A DNA stretch of 59,094 nt from CAZEVY01 sp964515555. Lineage in GTDB: Bacteria; Acidobacteriota; Terriglobia; Bryobacterales; Bryobacteraceae. Positions 40,584 to 51,040 of this stretch are shown here, one piece after another; within the stretch, counting starts at the first letter, position 1; each line of letters opens with the position of its first letter. The notes under the pieces are model-generated. The model saw only the letters and a list, made by a program, of their open reading frames with translations. It did no database searches and had not been told where the DNA came from. A program made the translations under genes and the position numbers. The stretch is taken from assembly GCA_964515555.1 (NCBI GenBank), contig CAZEVY010000021.1:1-59094 (forward strand), in the 5' to 3' direction.

Positions 40584-43198
40584 ATGAGAAGCTCCAGATT
40601 CTTTTGCGGGCTGGTCGCGGCCGGATTCGCGATCGTGGCCCAGACGGCGGTGGATCTGCGAACGCAGACCCGGAACGTGGACTTTTCGGCGGCGCCGGCG
40701 ACCAAGCCGTTCAAGTCCGGGGCGGTGCTGCCGGGAACGTGCAGTCCGCCGGAAACCTTCTTTCTGACAACGGCGCCGGCGGGTCAGAACTTCTACGGCT
40801 GCTCGGCGGCCAACACCTGGTCCAAGCAGGGCGACTGCCCGACGTGCGTGCTGTTCTCCGGCGCGCAGACGCAGAACAGCGTCACGGTATACAACGCGTC
40901 CGGACAGCTCATCGCGTCGGGGTGTCAGGCGACCAGCGGCGGGCTGTCCTGCACGGTGGGGACGATCGCCTCGGGGGTGGAGCTGCCGGAGCTGACGGCG
41001 AACGGCAACAGCATCACGGCGATCTACGCGGCGGATTCGCAGGCCGCCAACGGGTGCGTGATCTGGCCGCAGGGCAATCCCGCGAACGGACAGGTCGCGA
41101 CGGCCAGCGGGACGACGGCGACGCCGGCCGGCACGTCGCTGAGCTGCGTGGTGATGACCTGGGCGACGCCCTCGGGCGGCGGCGGCGGTACGGTCTCGAG
41201 CGTGTTCGGACGGACGGGCACGGTGGTCGCGCAGTCGGGCGATTATACGGCGTCGCAGGTGACCAACGCGGCGTCGACGACGACGGCGAATACGTTCGGG
41301 TCGGGATCGAAGCAGACGTTTCAGGCGTCGACGACGACGGCGGGCGCGCGGNNNNNNNNNNNNNNNNNNNNNNNNNNNNNNNNNNNNNNNNNNNNNNNNN
41401 NNNNNNNNNNNNNNNNNNNNNNNNNNNNNNNNNNNNNNNNNNNNNNNNNNNGTCGACGACGACGGCGGGCGCGCGGGTGAGTCCGGCGGGACTGCCGACG
41501 ACGCCGTCGGCGGGGGACCTGGCAATCGACTCGGGGGACGCCAACAAGCTGAAGTTTTTCGACGGCTCGGTGTGGCAGAATGCCATCGGCGGCGGGGCGG
41601 TGCTGAGCGTGTTCGGGCGGACGGGCGCGGTGACGGCGCAGTCGGGCGACTACACGGCGGCGCAGGTGACCAACGCGGCGTCGACGGCGTCGGCGAACAC
41701 ATTCACGGCGGGATCGAAGCAGACGTTTCAGGCGTCGACGACGACGGCGGGGGCGCGGATCGCGGCGGCTGCGCTGCCGACGACGCCGGCGGCGGGGGAC
41801 CTGGCGATCGACTCCGGGGATTCGAACAAGCTGAAGTTTTACGACGGCGGCGCCTGGCGGGACACCGACGCGGTCGCGAGCGTATTCGGGAGATTGGGCG
41901 CGGTGACGGCGCAGGCGGGCGACTACACGGCGGCGCAGGTGACCGACGCGGCGTCGACGGCGTCGGCGAACACGTTCGCATCGGGGGCGAAGCAGATCTT
42001 TCAGGCGAGCGGGACGACGGCGGGGGCCCGGATCGCGGCCGCGGCGCTGCCCTCGTCGCCGGCGGCAGGGGATCTGGCGATCGACTCGGGGGATTCCAAC
42101 AAGCTGAAGTTCTACGACGGCGCGTCCTGGCAGGACACGCTGGCGGGCGGCGGCGGCGGAGCAGTCTCGAGTGTATTCGGGAGAACGGGCGCGGTGACGG
42201 CGCAGGCGGGCGACTACACGGCGGCGCAGGTGACCAACGCGGCGTCGACGGCGTCGACGAATACGTTCACGGCGGGGGCGAAGCAGATCTTCCAGGCGAG
42301 CGGCGCGACGGCGGGCGCGCGGATCGTGGCGGCGGCCCTGCCCTCCTCGCCGGCGGCGGGGGATCTGGCGATCGACTCGGGGGATTCCAACAAGCTGAAG
42401 TTCTACGACGGCGCGTCCTGGCAGGACACGCTGGCGGGCGGCGGCGGCGGAGCGGTCTCGAGTGTATTCGGGCGCACGGGCGCGGTGACGGCGCAGTCGG
42501 GCGACTACTCGGCGGCGCAGGTCACCAACGCGGCGTCGACGGCTTCGGCGAACACCTGGACGACGGGCGATCAGAACATGAGCGCGGCGGCGTCGCTGCG
42601 GGCGCCGGCGTCCGCGGGGTTCGCGCCGACCATCGACGGGAGCATCGGCTACGACAGCACGCAGGAGAAATGGGTCGGCGGGGGCAACGGCTTGACGGGA
42701 TCGTTCCCGCGGGTGCTCACCGTGACGCGGCCGGTGGAGGCGCTCACCAACTCGACCACGGCGCAGCAGAACTTCACGAGCGTCTTCACGATTCCGGCGA
42801 ACTACCTGGTCACCGGGAAGGTGCTGCGGGTGAGCATCCTGTTCGAGTTTGCCACCGGGTCGACGGCGCAGTCGCAGCGCTACGCCCTGAAGCTGGGATC
42901 GACGACAGTGTTCGACCAGGGCGCCGCGCAGACGCCGGGCGCCAATACGACCCGCAACGCATGGCTGGAGTTCCTGATCGTGGGGACGGCGGCGGCGGGC
43001 GCGTCGGTGGCGGTGGAGACGTCTTCGGTGTCGCCGGGCAACTGGCCGCCGGCGACCAGCAGCCTCGGCGCGACGGCGCAGCCTGTGAATCTGGCGACCA
43101 ACGGCTCGCTGACGATCGTGCCGGCCATCACCTTCGGCGGCACGGCCACGACCAACACGGTGACGCTGCGGGTGGCGATGGTGGAGGAGTTGAATTAA
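40584..43198 (+). CDS. Secreted tail-fibre-like modular repeat protein (spans gap)
   Basis: Signal-peptide start MRSSRFFCGLVAAGFAIVAQ, then an N-terminal domain with several Cys residues (to about residue 200). At least five modules of about 91-97 residues follow, each beginning SVFGRTGAVTAQSGDYTAAQ and containing TFQASTTTAGAR and AAGDLAIDSGDSNKLKFYDG. This module is common in phage tail fibres and bacterial adhesins. A 170-residue beta-rich C-terminal domain ends VTLRVAMVEELN. The gap at 41352-41451 lies in module 1-2; the same 25 bp (encoding STTTAGAR) stand on both sides, and merging them keeps the frame. Function unknown; surface fibre or adhesin suspected. Confidence 0.75.
41352..41451. 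other. Scaffold gap (100 N) inside the modular repeat gene
   Basis: 41327-41351 equals 41452-41476 (25 bp). Either a simple unmerged overlap or collapsed repeat modules. Confidence 0.9.
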
Positions 43199-43284
43199 GG
43201 AGGTCCGCTCCCTTTGGTCTCTGTAACGGGGTGGGCGGCGCGTGGCGGGGGTGGCGGTGGCGCGGCTTTGATACGCTGAGCCTT

Positions 43285-46200
43285 ATGGTTCGCGCAGTGC
43301 TGCTGTCGCCGATGCTTTTCGTGGCCTTCGCCCTGGAGAACGGAGTCATTCTGCAGGAGCGAAGCGGCGCCGACCAACCGGCGCACCCGGTGATTCTCTC
43401 GACCTGGTTCATGGCCGGCGAGTTCGCTGCCGGACACTGCGCCCAGCCCCGCATCGACGGCGAGCCGGCGGCGGTCTGGCAATGCACGCCCAAGACCTGG
43501 TGGCGGGACGGCCGCAGCGCGCCGCTGGCGATCGCGGCGGTGGCCAATCCGGTCTCGACGAGGTGCGACCGCGAGACGCCCTGTCCGACTCCCTATGTGC
43601 GGGTCGTGGTGAAGCACGGGTTTCTGGACGGCGAACGGGTGACGATCAGCGGCGCGCGCGGGGCCACCGAGATCAACGGGACCTGGACGGTGATCGACCG
43701 CGACGACGCCGGGTTTTCACTGGCGGGGCTGGCGCGGGCAAAGTCCTACGCGGGCGGCGGGGTGGCGGCGGGGCCGGCCAACGGGTCGTTGCGTCACGCG
43801 ATCTTCGCGTTTCCGGCGGCGTTGAAGGCGCGCGGCGAGCGCAGGGTCGATTTCATCGGCTCGGAGAAGTACTGTCACCTGGGCGGCCAGCGGGTGTGCG
43901 AGGCGGCGGCGCTGACCAAGGCGCAAATGCTGGCGTTCAACGAGTCGCGCGCCGGGGCCGGCGACGGTTGGGGGGCGTCGATGGAGGCGGGCGCCGAGGG
44001 GATCCTGGCGCCGGGAGCGACACGGGCGCGCTACACGATCTCGGCGCGGCAGATGCTGGCCGACTGGAACGGCGTGGAGTCGGAGTGCGGCGTGCGGTAC
44101 TGGCTGCGGGGTCCGGTGGCGACGCAGGTGATCGTCGAGGATCGATGTCTTGGGGATCCGCCGAGGTACGATTTCGGCTGGAAGTACCCAGAGCCGGCGA
44201 GGCTGTGGCTCGGGAGCGGCCCGCTGCGGGCGACCGACACCAGAATCCGGGTGCAGAAGGGTCGCGCGACGGGCTGGAATTTCGAGAAACCGGTGCTGGC
44301 GCACGTGCGGCGCGGCGCATCCTCCAACGAGATGGTGCGCGTTTGCGGCATTGACACGGCCCCGGCGACGCACGACGAGCTGCTGGTGTGCGAGGACGGA
44401 CAGGGCGGCCGCGGCCATCTGGGCTCCAAGCCGCAGGGCTTTCCGATCCAGGGGATTGTTGTATCGGCGATCCAGGCCCGGGATCCGGAGCCGGGCAACC
44501 GGCAGCTTCACCCCTACTTTATGCTGACGTTTCCCTCCGGCTGGCGGGGCGTGAAGATCGACTACATCGTGGAGAACACCTCGATCACCAGGCTGGGCGG
44601 GGCCTGGTTCTCCTGGACGCTGCGGGCGGGGGCGGCGCTCGACACGGTGAAGTTCAAGACCGGAGTGGCGGCCGAGACGGACTTGAAGCCCGCCGAGGAA
44701 TTTTGGATGAACACGGCGTCGCGGATCCGCAAGACGTTCTGGGACGGGCGCGATCCGGACTGGTTTTGCGAGGGCGGCTCGGGCCAGGATCCGTGCAAGA
44801 GCGGGACGCGCGCGATGCGGACGCGGATCGACCACAATCTTCCGTACAAGATCGCCGCCGGGCTGCTACCGCCGATCGACCTTGACACGCGGATGCCGAC
44901 CGGAGGAGTGTGGGAGCGCGAGTACCGCGCGTTCCTGGCGGGCGACCGGGGCGACGTCGGCGTATCGCGGCATTATCCGCAGCCGGGATTTCCGGGCGAT
45001 CGCTGGCGGATTCAGGGGCTGTCGAACTTTCACAACAATCGCGAGGGACTGCCCAACGGCGCATTTCCGGAGCGCGACATGCCGAGTGGGGAGCAGGAGG
45101 AAGGCGGGGTTCTGCCGCGCCGGTTGGCCCGCTTCGTGGCCAGTTGGGACAACTCCGATTACGGCTGGGAGATCCTGTTCGGCACCAGCGTGCCGGGCGG
45201 CGGCGGGCTGGCGGCGGCGGCGGCGCACATCCCGGTCCACTACCGGGAAACGGACGCGGTGCGGGGCAGGGGACTGCGGCCCTTCACGACCGCGACTTCG
45301 GGGCGGGCGTTCGGGCGACCGCTGAGCATCGACGCGCGGCCGTCGATTTACGTCAGCCAGGGGCGATCGCGGATCATCGAGATGACGGAGCCGCCGGACC
45401 GTCCCGGCTTGGCCTGCGGCAGCCCGCAGGATTTCAACGCCTGGTGCTATCACGAAGCGTCGATGGACGGGATGACGCTCGACCAGGCGCATCAGCATCT
45501 GTACGCGCACGTGGTCTACGCGATCACGGGCGATTACTACTGGCTGGAGGAACTCCAGTTCTGGGCGGCGGCCAACCTGGCCTGGAAGAATCCGGAGGTG
45601 TGGAGCCCGCCACGGGGATATCCGATCGGCGCGCGGCGGCGGCGCGACTGGGGCTACCAGTCGGCCTACAATCTGATCCGGGTGATGACGTGGCCGCTGC
45701 TGACGATGGTCGACGCGGCGGCTCAGACGCCGAACGTGCCGCAGTTCGGCGCCTCTACGATGCCGGAGCTGCACTACTTCCAGTCGAAGCTGGCGCGGCA
45801 GTTTCAAATCGAGGAAGGGAGATTGGGGATTCGCAACGGCCACTTCCCCTGGATGAATGCGGACTGTTCGGGCGTGGCGGCGGCTACCACCAACGACCCA
45901 TCGTGCTGGGGTTTCCTCGACCAGGGGCGGGGATTCAAGAACGAGCTGCCGGTTTTGGCCAGCGGCGAGCGGATTCCGGGCAACGACACCACCATCATTC
46001 ACCAGAAAACGGACGGCTACACCAACACCTATCAGTATCCGTATTACTACGCGGTGCTGGACCGCATGCGGTTCCTGGGATTTCCGCATGGCGAGCATGT
46101 GCTGCGCAAGGCGGCGCGGTACGCGCTGGGCCGCGTGTTGAACAAGGACGCCAACCCGGCGCACGTGGCGGCGTATCGCGAGGCCAACCGCGCCAAGGAG

Positions 46201-46800
46201 ACCTGTGAGATCGGCTGCGAGCCAGGGAATCCGTTCTTCCAGACCTTCCGGGAGGTCACTGCCAGCTACACACCGGAGGTGCGCCAGTACAAGAACTTCT
46301 CCGACTTCGGGGGCAGCCGCGAGGCGATCGGCTCCGGCTACGTGAACTACTGGCGCGGCGGGCTGGCGCTGTTGACCGATTTTACCGACGACACCTCGCC
46401 GGGCTGCACGCCGCTGGAGCGGCCGCCGCGAGGCTGCGCCGGCCAGGCGGCGTTCGATCTGGTGGATTCGATGATGCGCTTCAAAGAGCGGCTGCCGGCG
46501 CACCCGAAATGGAACTTCGTCCCACGATTGAAGATTCGCGAGGCGCGAGGGGAACCATCGGCGACCTCGGCTGTCATCCGATACCTCGCGCCGACCGAGG
46601 ACCGTTGCCGCGTCGAGGCGATCGACGGCGCCGGCGCGTCCGCGCCAGCCGTATCCGACAATGGCTCCCGGGCTGAACGCGAGGTTCGGCTGGGGGGGCT
46701 GAAGGCGGGATCGGCCTACCGGGTGCGAATCACCTGCGGACCGAAATACGGGGCCTGGACGGGTACCGTTCGGGCGCAGATCGAGGTTCGAACGCCGTAG
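43285..46800 (+). CDS. Very large secreted protein, paralogue 1, with FCCH-like insert and FN3-like C-terminus
   Basis: 1171 aa, unrecognised. Signal peptide MVRAVLLSPMLFVAFA, then a beta-rich region (WFMAGEFAAGHCAQPRIDGE) with a small barrel like the FCCH module (GERVTISGARGATEINGTWT). It goes on through YWLRGPVATQVIVEDRCLGD and the long HPYFMLTFPSGWRGVKIDYI region into a helix-rich, aromatic part (residues about 640-1060: HVVYAITGDYYWLEELQFWA, SAYNLIRVMTWPLLTMVDAA) reminiscent of alpha/alpha-toroid carbohydrate enzymes. A fibronectin-III-like C-terminus follows. The neighbouring gene encodes a paralogue of the whole length. Carbohydrate-active role is only a guess. Confidence 0.7.
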   Translation: MVRAVLLSPMLFVAFALENGVILQERSGADQPAHPVILSTWFMAGEFAAGHCAQPRIDGEPAAVWQCTPKTWWRDGRSAPLAIAAVANPVSTRCDRETPCPTPYVRVVVKHGFLDGERVTISGARGATEINGTWTVIDRDDAGFSLAGLARAKSYAGGGVAAGPANGSLRHAIFAFPAALKARGERRVDFIGSEKYCHLGGQRVCEAAALTKAQMLAFNESRAGAGDGWGASMEAGAEGILAPGATRARYTISARQMLADWNGVESECGVRYWLRGPVATQVIVEDRCLGDPPRYDFGWKYPEPARLWLGSGPLRATDTRIRVQKGRATGWNFEKPVLAHVRRGASSNEMVRVCGIDTAPATHDELLVCEDGQGGRGHLGSKPQGFPIQGIVVSAIQARDPEPGNRQLHPYFMLTFPSGWRGVKIDYIVENTSITRLGGAWFSWTLRAGAALDTVKFKTGVAAETDLKPAEEFWMNTASRIRKTFWDGRDPDWFCEGGSGQDPCKSGTRAMRTRIDHNLPYKIAAGLLPPIDLDTRMPTGGVWEREYRAFLAGDRGDVGVSRHYPQPGFPGDRWRIQGLSNFHNNREGLPNGAFPERDMPSGEQEEGGVLPRRLARFVASWDNSDYGWEILFGTSVPGGGGLAAAAAHIPVHYRETDAVRGRGLRPFTTATSGRAFGRPLSIDARPSIYVSQGRSRIIEMTEPPDRPGLACGSPQDFNAWCYHEASMDGMTLDQAHQHLYAHVVYAITGDYYWLEELQFWAAANLAWKNPEVWSPPRGYPIGARRRRDWGYQSAYNLIRVMTWPLLTMVDAAAQTPNVPQFGASTMPELHYFQSKLARQFQIEEGRLGIRNGHFPWMNADCSGVAAATTNDPSCWGFLDQGRGFKNELPVLASGERIPGNDTTIIHQKTDGYTNTYQYPYYYAVLDRMRFLGFPHGEHVLRKAARYALGRVLNKDANPAHVAAYREANRAKETCEIGCEPGNPFFQTFREVTASYTPEVRQYKNFSDFGGSREAIGSGYVNYWRGGLALLTDFTDDTSPGCTPLERPPRGCAGQAAFDLVDSMMRFKERLPAHPKWNFVPRLKIREARGEPSATSAVIRYLAPTEDRCRVEAIDGAGASAPAVSDNGSRAEREVRLGGLKAGSAYRVRITCGPKYGAWTGTVRAQIEVRTP

Positions 46801-46808
46801 TTTTCGCG

Positions 46809-46836
46809 GGCGCTCCCCGGGGTCGAGGGGGGCGCC
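46809..46836. terminator. Strong GC hairpin after the first large secreted gene
   Basis: A 10-bp stem GGCGCTCCCC / GGGGGGCGCC (one T-G wobble) with an 8-base loop starts 9 bases after the stop at 46800. No T-run; may act as terminator or 3'-end stabiliser. Confidence 0.45.
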
Positions 46837-46949
46837 GGGCGCCAGTCACCCCCGTTTACATCCTTTTGCGTGCCACGATTTGAGACACTTATGAGAAGTT
46901 CTTGAAAACGGGTCAGGGCCCGAGGGGTGAGAATCGGGGGCGGGTTTGT

Positions 46950-49900
46950 ATGCGTATTGGGTACATCGGAATGAGAGGCCTGGAACGGGCGGTAAGATCG
47001 GGGGCGCTGCTGGCAGCGGCCGCGGCCGGCGTCTGGGCGTTGGATAACTCGGTCACCCTGGTGGAGCGGACCGGACAGCCGCAGAGCAACCGTCCGACGA
47101 TCCTTTCCATGTGGTTCGCCAAGGGAGAGTTCACGGCCGGCCACTGCGCCAAGCCCAGAGTCGACGGCCTGGACGCGGTGCAATGGCAGTGCGATCCCAA
47201 GGTCTGGTGGCGGGACGCGGAGACCTTCCCGGAGCTGGTGGCGGCCATCAGCAACCCGAACCCGGCCGGACGTTGCGTCAACAGCGGGACCTATCCTCCG
47301 TGCGATACACCCTATCTGCGCGTGACCTTCGCCAATAACTTCTACGACGGCGAGACGGTGAGGATCTTCGGCAGCACGAGCTGTCCGGCGATCAACGGGA
47401 CCTGGCACATCACCGACCGCGACGACGCGGGCTTCTCGATCCCCCTGGGCACACAGACGTGCACCTATACCGGCGACGCGCTGCTGGCGGGGCCGGCCAA
47501 CGGATCCCTGCGGCACGGCATCATCTCTCTGAAGATGGACCTGGGCGCGGGAGCGTCGCACAAAGTCGATTTCATCGGAACGCCGGACTACTGTCACATG
47601 GGCGGCGCCGTGGCGTGCCGGTCGGCGTCGCTCACCAAGGCGCAGATGCTGGCGTTCAACGAGAGCAATGCGGGGGCCGCCAACGGTTGGAACGGGCTGA
47701 TGGAGCTTACGGCGCCGGTGCGGGCGGGTTCCACAGGCACGCTGACGGCGAACGCGCGGACGATCCTATCGCAATGGAACGGCCTGGAGAGCTACTGCGG
47801 GGTTCGCTACTGGCTGAAGGGACCGGTGGTCACGCAGGTGATCGTCGAGGACAACTGTTACCCGACGGCGGGCAATGCGCCCCCCTACGACATGGGGTGG
47901 GCGTGGCTGGATCATACGACCATCTACACGGCCAGCGGCGGGGTGGTGAGCGGCGCCTCGACGACGCTTCCGATCGCCAAGGGCGGCGCCGCCGAAGTCG
48001 ACTTCGCGACGCCGGTGATCGCGCGCATCTCGATCTCGCCGTCGATCACCACCCAGAACACGCCCTCGGCCAACACGCTCTACGAGCACGTGCGGCTGTG
48101 CGGAATCGACACCTCCAACGCCGGCTTCGACCTGCTGATCGCCTGCACCGACGGGCAGGGCGGGCGCGGCTTTTATAACACGCCCGCGAAGGCATGGACG
48201 GCGGGCACCATCGTGGTCTCCTTTTTCCAGGGCAAGAATCCGGTCGACGACACGCAGCGGAATCTGCACCCGATGTTTGTGCTGACGTTCCCGAACGGCT
48301 GGCCCGGCGTGCGCGTGGAGTACATCATCGAGAACGCGGCCAGCAACCGGGTCAGCGGAAGCTGGTTCGGACTGACGATCCGGGACGGCGCCACGGCAAG
48401 CACGATCAAGTACAGGACCGGGCTGCCGGTGTCGAGCTTCGCGACGGCGCCGGCGGTACCGTTCTGGATGAACGTCGCCTCGCGGCTGCGGAAGACGTTC
48501 TGGAGCGGGAGCGACCCGGAATGGTACTGCGCCGGAGGGTCGGGACAGGATCCGTGTCTGACGGGCGAGCGGGCGCTGCGCGTGCGCAACGGCTACAACC
48601 TGACCTACATGGTGGCGGCGGGCGCCGTGCCGCCAATGGACGAGTCGCTACCCATCGACCTGACGGACGATCTGGACACTACCACCAGCGAGTCCGGCAA
48701 GAACCTGCACTACGCCTGGCTGGGGTTCCGGCAGTCGGACCGCGGCGAGATCGGCGCTTCGCGGAATCATCATGCCGCCAACGGGCTACCGGTTTTCACG
48801 GCCTGCAACTGTCCGGAGACCTGGCGGATCATGGGGCTGGGCGTCTGGTGCAACCGCGAGCTGTATCCGGGATCGGGCGGCAACTATCCGGAGCGCGATC
48901 AGCAGAACGGCGCGCGGCAGGAGGAGGGCGGCTGGCTCAATCACCGGACGGGTCTGTTTCTGCGCACCATGGCGGCCTCGGACCGGATGTGGGAGGTGAT
49001 CTTCGGAACCAGCGTTCCGGGCGGCGCGGGCATGGCGCAGGTGCAGTCGCACATGCCCAACCACTACTACGAGAGCGAGAAGGGCGGCAGCGACCGGGGC
49101 AGCCGGAACTTCACGCGCAACGTCGGATCGCAGCAGATGGCCTACGGGCGGCCGATCAGCCTGCACGTGCACCCCAACGGCTACTACGGCTTTCCCTACA
49201 CCGGCGTCTCGGCGTTCAACGCGGACCTGGTGCACGCCACCGGGGCCGGGGCCAGTTCCGGCGCGGCGTCGCTGAAGTGGACCTCGTGGGTGACGTCGAT
49301 CGACCGGATCGGGCAGGACTACGCGCATCAGCAGAACTACGTTTCCAAGGCCTACATGATCACCGGCGACTACTACTGGCTGCGGGATCTGCAAATGTGG
49401 GGTCTGCTGGCGCCGGCCCAGGTCAATCCGGGCACGGACTCGATACCGCTCTTCAACAACAGCACGCGTGCCGCCGGAGTCCGTCGTCACGCGCACTGGG
49501 GATTCTTCGCGCCCACGGGCCTGATCCGCACCGCGGCGCTGCCGATGCTGCACAGCATCGAGGCGCTCATCTGGACGCCGAACGAGCCGCAGTTCGGCGA
49601 GGCCTCGACGCCGGAGCTGCACCTGCTGGCGGCTATCATCGCCAAGAACAACCAGGTCGAGGAGGGACGCTTCAACATCACCAACGGAAAGTATCCGCCG
49701 CCGCGAACCAGCTCCTGCGTCAGCTACCCGAACGCCACCACCAACGACCCCTGGCTGTGGGGACGCTGCGACATGGGACTGGGGCACACCCTGTTGAACC
49801 GCACCAATCCCCTGTGGATGCTCTCGTTCGGAGATCCGGCGGCCAATCCGGAAGTGGATGCCGCCGTGGCCTCATCGCAGACCAACATTTATCAGTTCGG

Positions 49901-50978
49901 CTATTACTACGTCGGCCGGTACATGATGGAGCGTGCCGGCTGGACGCACGGAACGACGCTAATCCGCGAGGTGGCAAAATACGGCGTCAACGCGGCGTTG
50001 AACATCAACATCAATCCGTTCCTGCTGGCATCGTATTACGTCCCAACCCTGGACAGGTCGACTCCGTTTCAGCCCTACCAGACCTTCGGCGATTATTTCA
50101 ACGCCTTTCGGGCCACGGCCAAGGTGTGCACCACCTTCACCTGTTTGAGCCCGAACCGGGTACTGCCGGGCAACGGCTACACATATTACTGGAACGGCTT
50201 CCTGGCGATGCTCGACATGATGGACGTTTCCGACCCGGTCTCCATTGGGTGCCGTCCCTTGGAGGTGCCGCCCAACGGCTGCACCGCCGAGGCAGCCTAC
50301 CTGGCGCACAGGTCGCGGCTCAACAACTTCAACGCCTTCGGGAATTTTCCCAAGTGGTTCTTCGCGCCCCGGAAGATCCGCGACCTGGTGGTGAACCCAG
50401 GCTCGACGACGGCGACGATCGCCTATCGCGCGCCTTCGGGCTCGGCGCGCGTGCGTGTGTCGCCCTTCATCCATCCGACGTCGGACGATTCGGGCGACCC
50501 CAGCGACGGCGGCACCGGCGGCGTCAACCTGACCGGCCTGGCGCCCTCGACTACCTACTTTGTCCGCATCACCGACAGCGCCGACCCCGGCACGCGCCAG
50601 CTGTTCACCTTCCGGACGCTTACCGGCGGCACCGACATCACCCCGCCGGCGCGATCCAACGGCGCGCCTTCCGGGCAGCTTCCCTCCGGCACCACCACGG
50701 CCCTGCTCACGATGAGCACCGACGAGCCCGCCATCTGCCGACTCGGTCCGATCCCCAACACGCCGTTTCCGCAGATGCCGCGCGTATTCGACATCACCGG
50801 CGGCGCCTCGCACACGGCCACCGTCACCGGCCTGGTCGACGGCTCCAGCTTCAGCGCCTTCGTGCGCTGCATCGACGGCTCCAACAACGCCAACACGACC
50901 GACTTCGTGATCACATTCGATGTGGCGGGGTCGGCCGGCCGCCGGCTGCGCGGTTTCCTGCGCGGGGGGATTCAGTAG
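46950..50978 (+). CDS. Very large secreted protein, paralogue 2
   Basis: 1342 aa from ATG 46950 (an alternative ATG at 46971 would give the shorter signal peptide MRGLERAVRSGALLAAAAAG). It aligns with the preceding protein throughout: MWFAKGEFTAGHCAKPRVDG, an FCCH-like GETVRIFG...CPAINGTWH, YWLKGPVVTQVIVEDNC, KTFWSGSDPEWYCAGGSGQD, SKAYMITGDYYWLRDLQMWG, APTGLIRTAALPMLHSIEAL. C-terminal extras are an FN3-like domain (SGSARVRVSPFIHPTSDDSG) and a second beta domain (TSFDEPAICRL-type). Adjacent tandem paralogues of more than 1100 residues suggest a gene duplication with divergence. Family not recognised. Confidence 0.72.
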   Translation: MRIGYIGMRGLERAVRSGALLAAAAAGVWALDNSVTLVERTGQPQSNRPTILSMWFAKGEFTAGHCAKPRVDGLDAVQWQCDPKVWWRDAETFPELVAAISNPNPAGRCVNSGTYPPCDTPYLRVTFANNFYDGETVRIFGSTSCPAINGTWHITDRDDAGFSIPLGTQTCTYTGDALLAGPANGSLRHGIISLKMDLGAGASHKVDFIGTPDYCHMGGAVACRSASLTKAQMLAFNESNAGAANGWNGLMELTAPVRAGSTGTLTANARTILSQWNGLESYCGVRYWLKGPVVTQVIVEDNCYPTAGNAPPYDMGWAWLDHTTIYTASGGVVSGASTTLPIAKGGAAEVDFATPVIARISISPSITTQNTPSANTLYEHVRLCGIDTSNAGFDLLIACTDGQGGRGFYNTPAKAWTAGTIVVSFFQGKNPVDDTQRNLHPMFVLTFPNGWPGVRVEYIIENAASNRVSGSWFGLTIRDGATASTIKYRTGLPVSSFATAPAVPFWMNVASRLRKTFWSGSDPEWYCAGGSGQDPCLTGERALRVRNGYNLTYMVAAGAVPPMDESLPIDLTDDLDTTTSESGKNLHYAWLGFRQSDRGEIGASRNHHAANGLPVFTACNCPETWRIMGLGVWCNRELYPGSGGNYPERDQQNGARQEEGGWLNHRTGLFLRTMAASDRMWEVIFGTSVPGGAGMAQVQSHMPNHYYESEKGGSDRGSRNFTRNVGSQQMAYGRPISLHVHPNGYYGFPYTGVSAFNADLVHATGAGASSGAASLKWTSWVTSIDRIGQDYAHQQNYVSKAYMITGDYYWLRDLQMWGLLAPAQVNPGTDSIPLFNNSTRAAGVRRHAHWGFFAPTGLIRTAALPMLHSIEALIWTPNEPQFGEASTPELHLLAAIIAKNNQVEEGRFNITNGKYPPPRTSSCVSYPNATTNDPWLWGRCDMGLGHTLLNRTNPLWMLSFGDPAANPEVDAAVASSQTNIYQFGYYYVGRYMMERAGWTHGTTLIREVAKYGVNAALNININPFLLASYYVPTLDRSTPFQPYQTFGDYFNAFRATAKVCTTFTCLSPNRVLPGNGYTYYWNGFLAMLDMMDVSDPVSIGCRPLEVPPNGCTAEAAYLAHRSRLNNFNAFGNFPKWFFAPRKIRDLVVNPGSTTATIAYRAPSGSARVRVSPFIHPTSDDSGDPSDGGTGGVNLTGLAPSTTYFVRITDSADPGTRQLFTFRTLTGGTDITPPARSNGAPSGQLPSGTTTALLTMSTDEPAICRLGPIPNTPFPQMPRVFDITGGASHTATVTGLVDGSSFSAFVRCIDGSNNANTTDFVITFDVAGSAGRRLRGFLRGGIQ

Positions 50979-51024
50979 GAGCTGGACTGGACCGCGCCCG
51001 TCTCGGCCGCAGCCCGGAATCGGG

Positions 51025-51033
51025 TGGTACAAT
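51025..51033 (+). promoter_or_regulatory. Extended -10 element TGGTACAAT, possibly leaderless
   Basis: TG-n-TACAAT ends seven bases before the GT39 ATG at 51041; no Shine-Dalgarno is visible in the seven bases. Confidence 0.4.
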
Positions 51034-51040
51034 CCCTGCG

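Noticed and set aside
41194..42560. Tail-fibre DNA repeats as a transposon or CRISPR
   Set aside because: Repeats are in-frame protein modules of about 270-290 bp inside one gene.
41572..43284. Upstream extension of the first giant secreted protein
   Set aside because: Out-of-phase reading of the tail-fibre modules; signal peptide begins at 43285.
48194..51040. Open frame continuous with the GT39 gene, upstream of its ATG
   Set aside because: Shadow of the second giant secreted protein; the membrane-protein sequence starts only at 51041.
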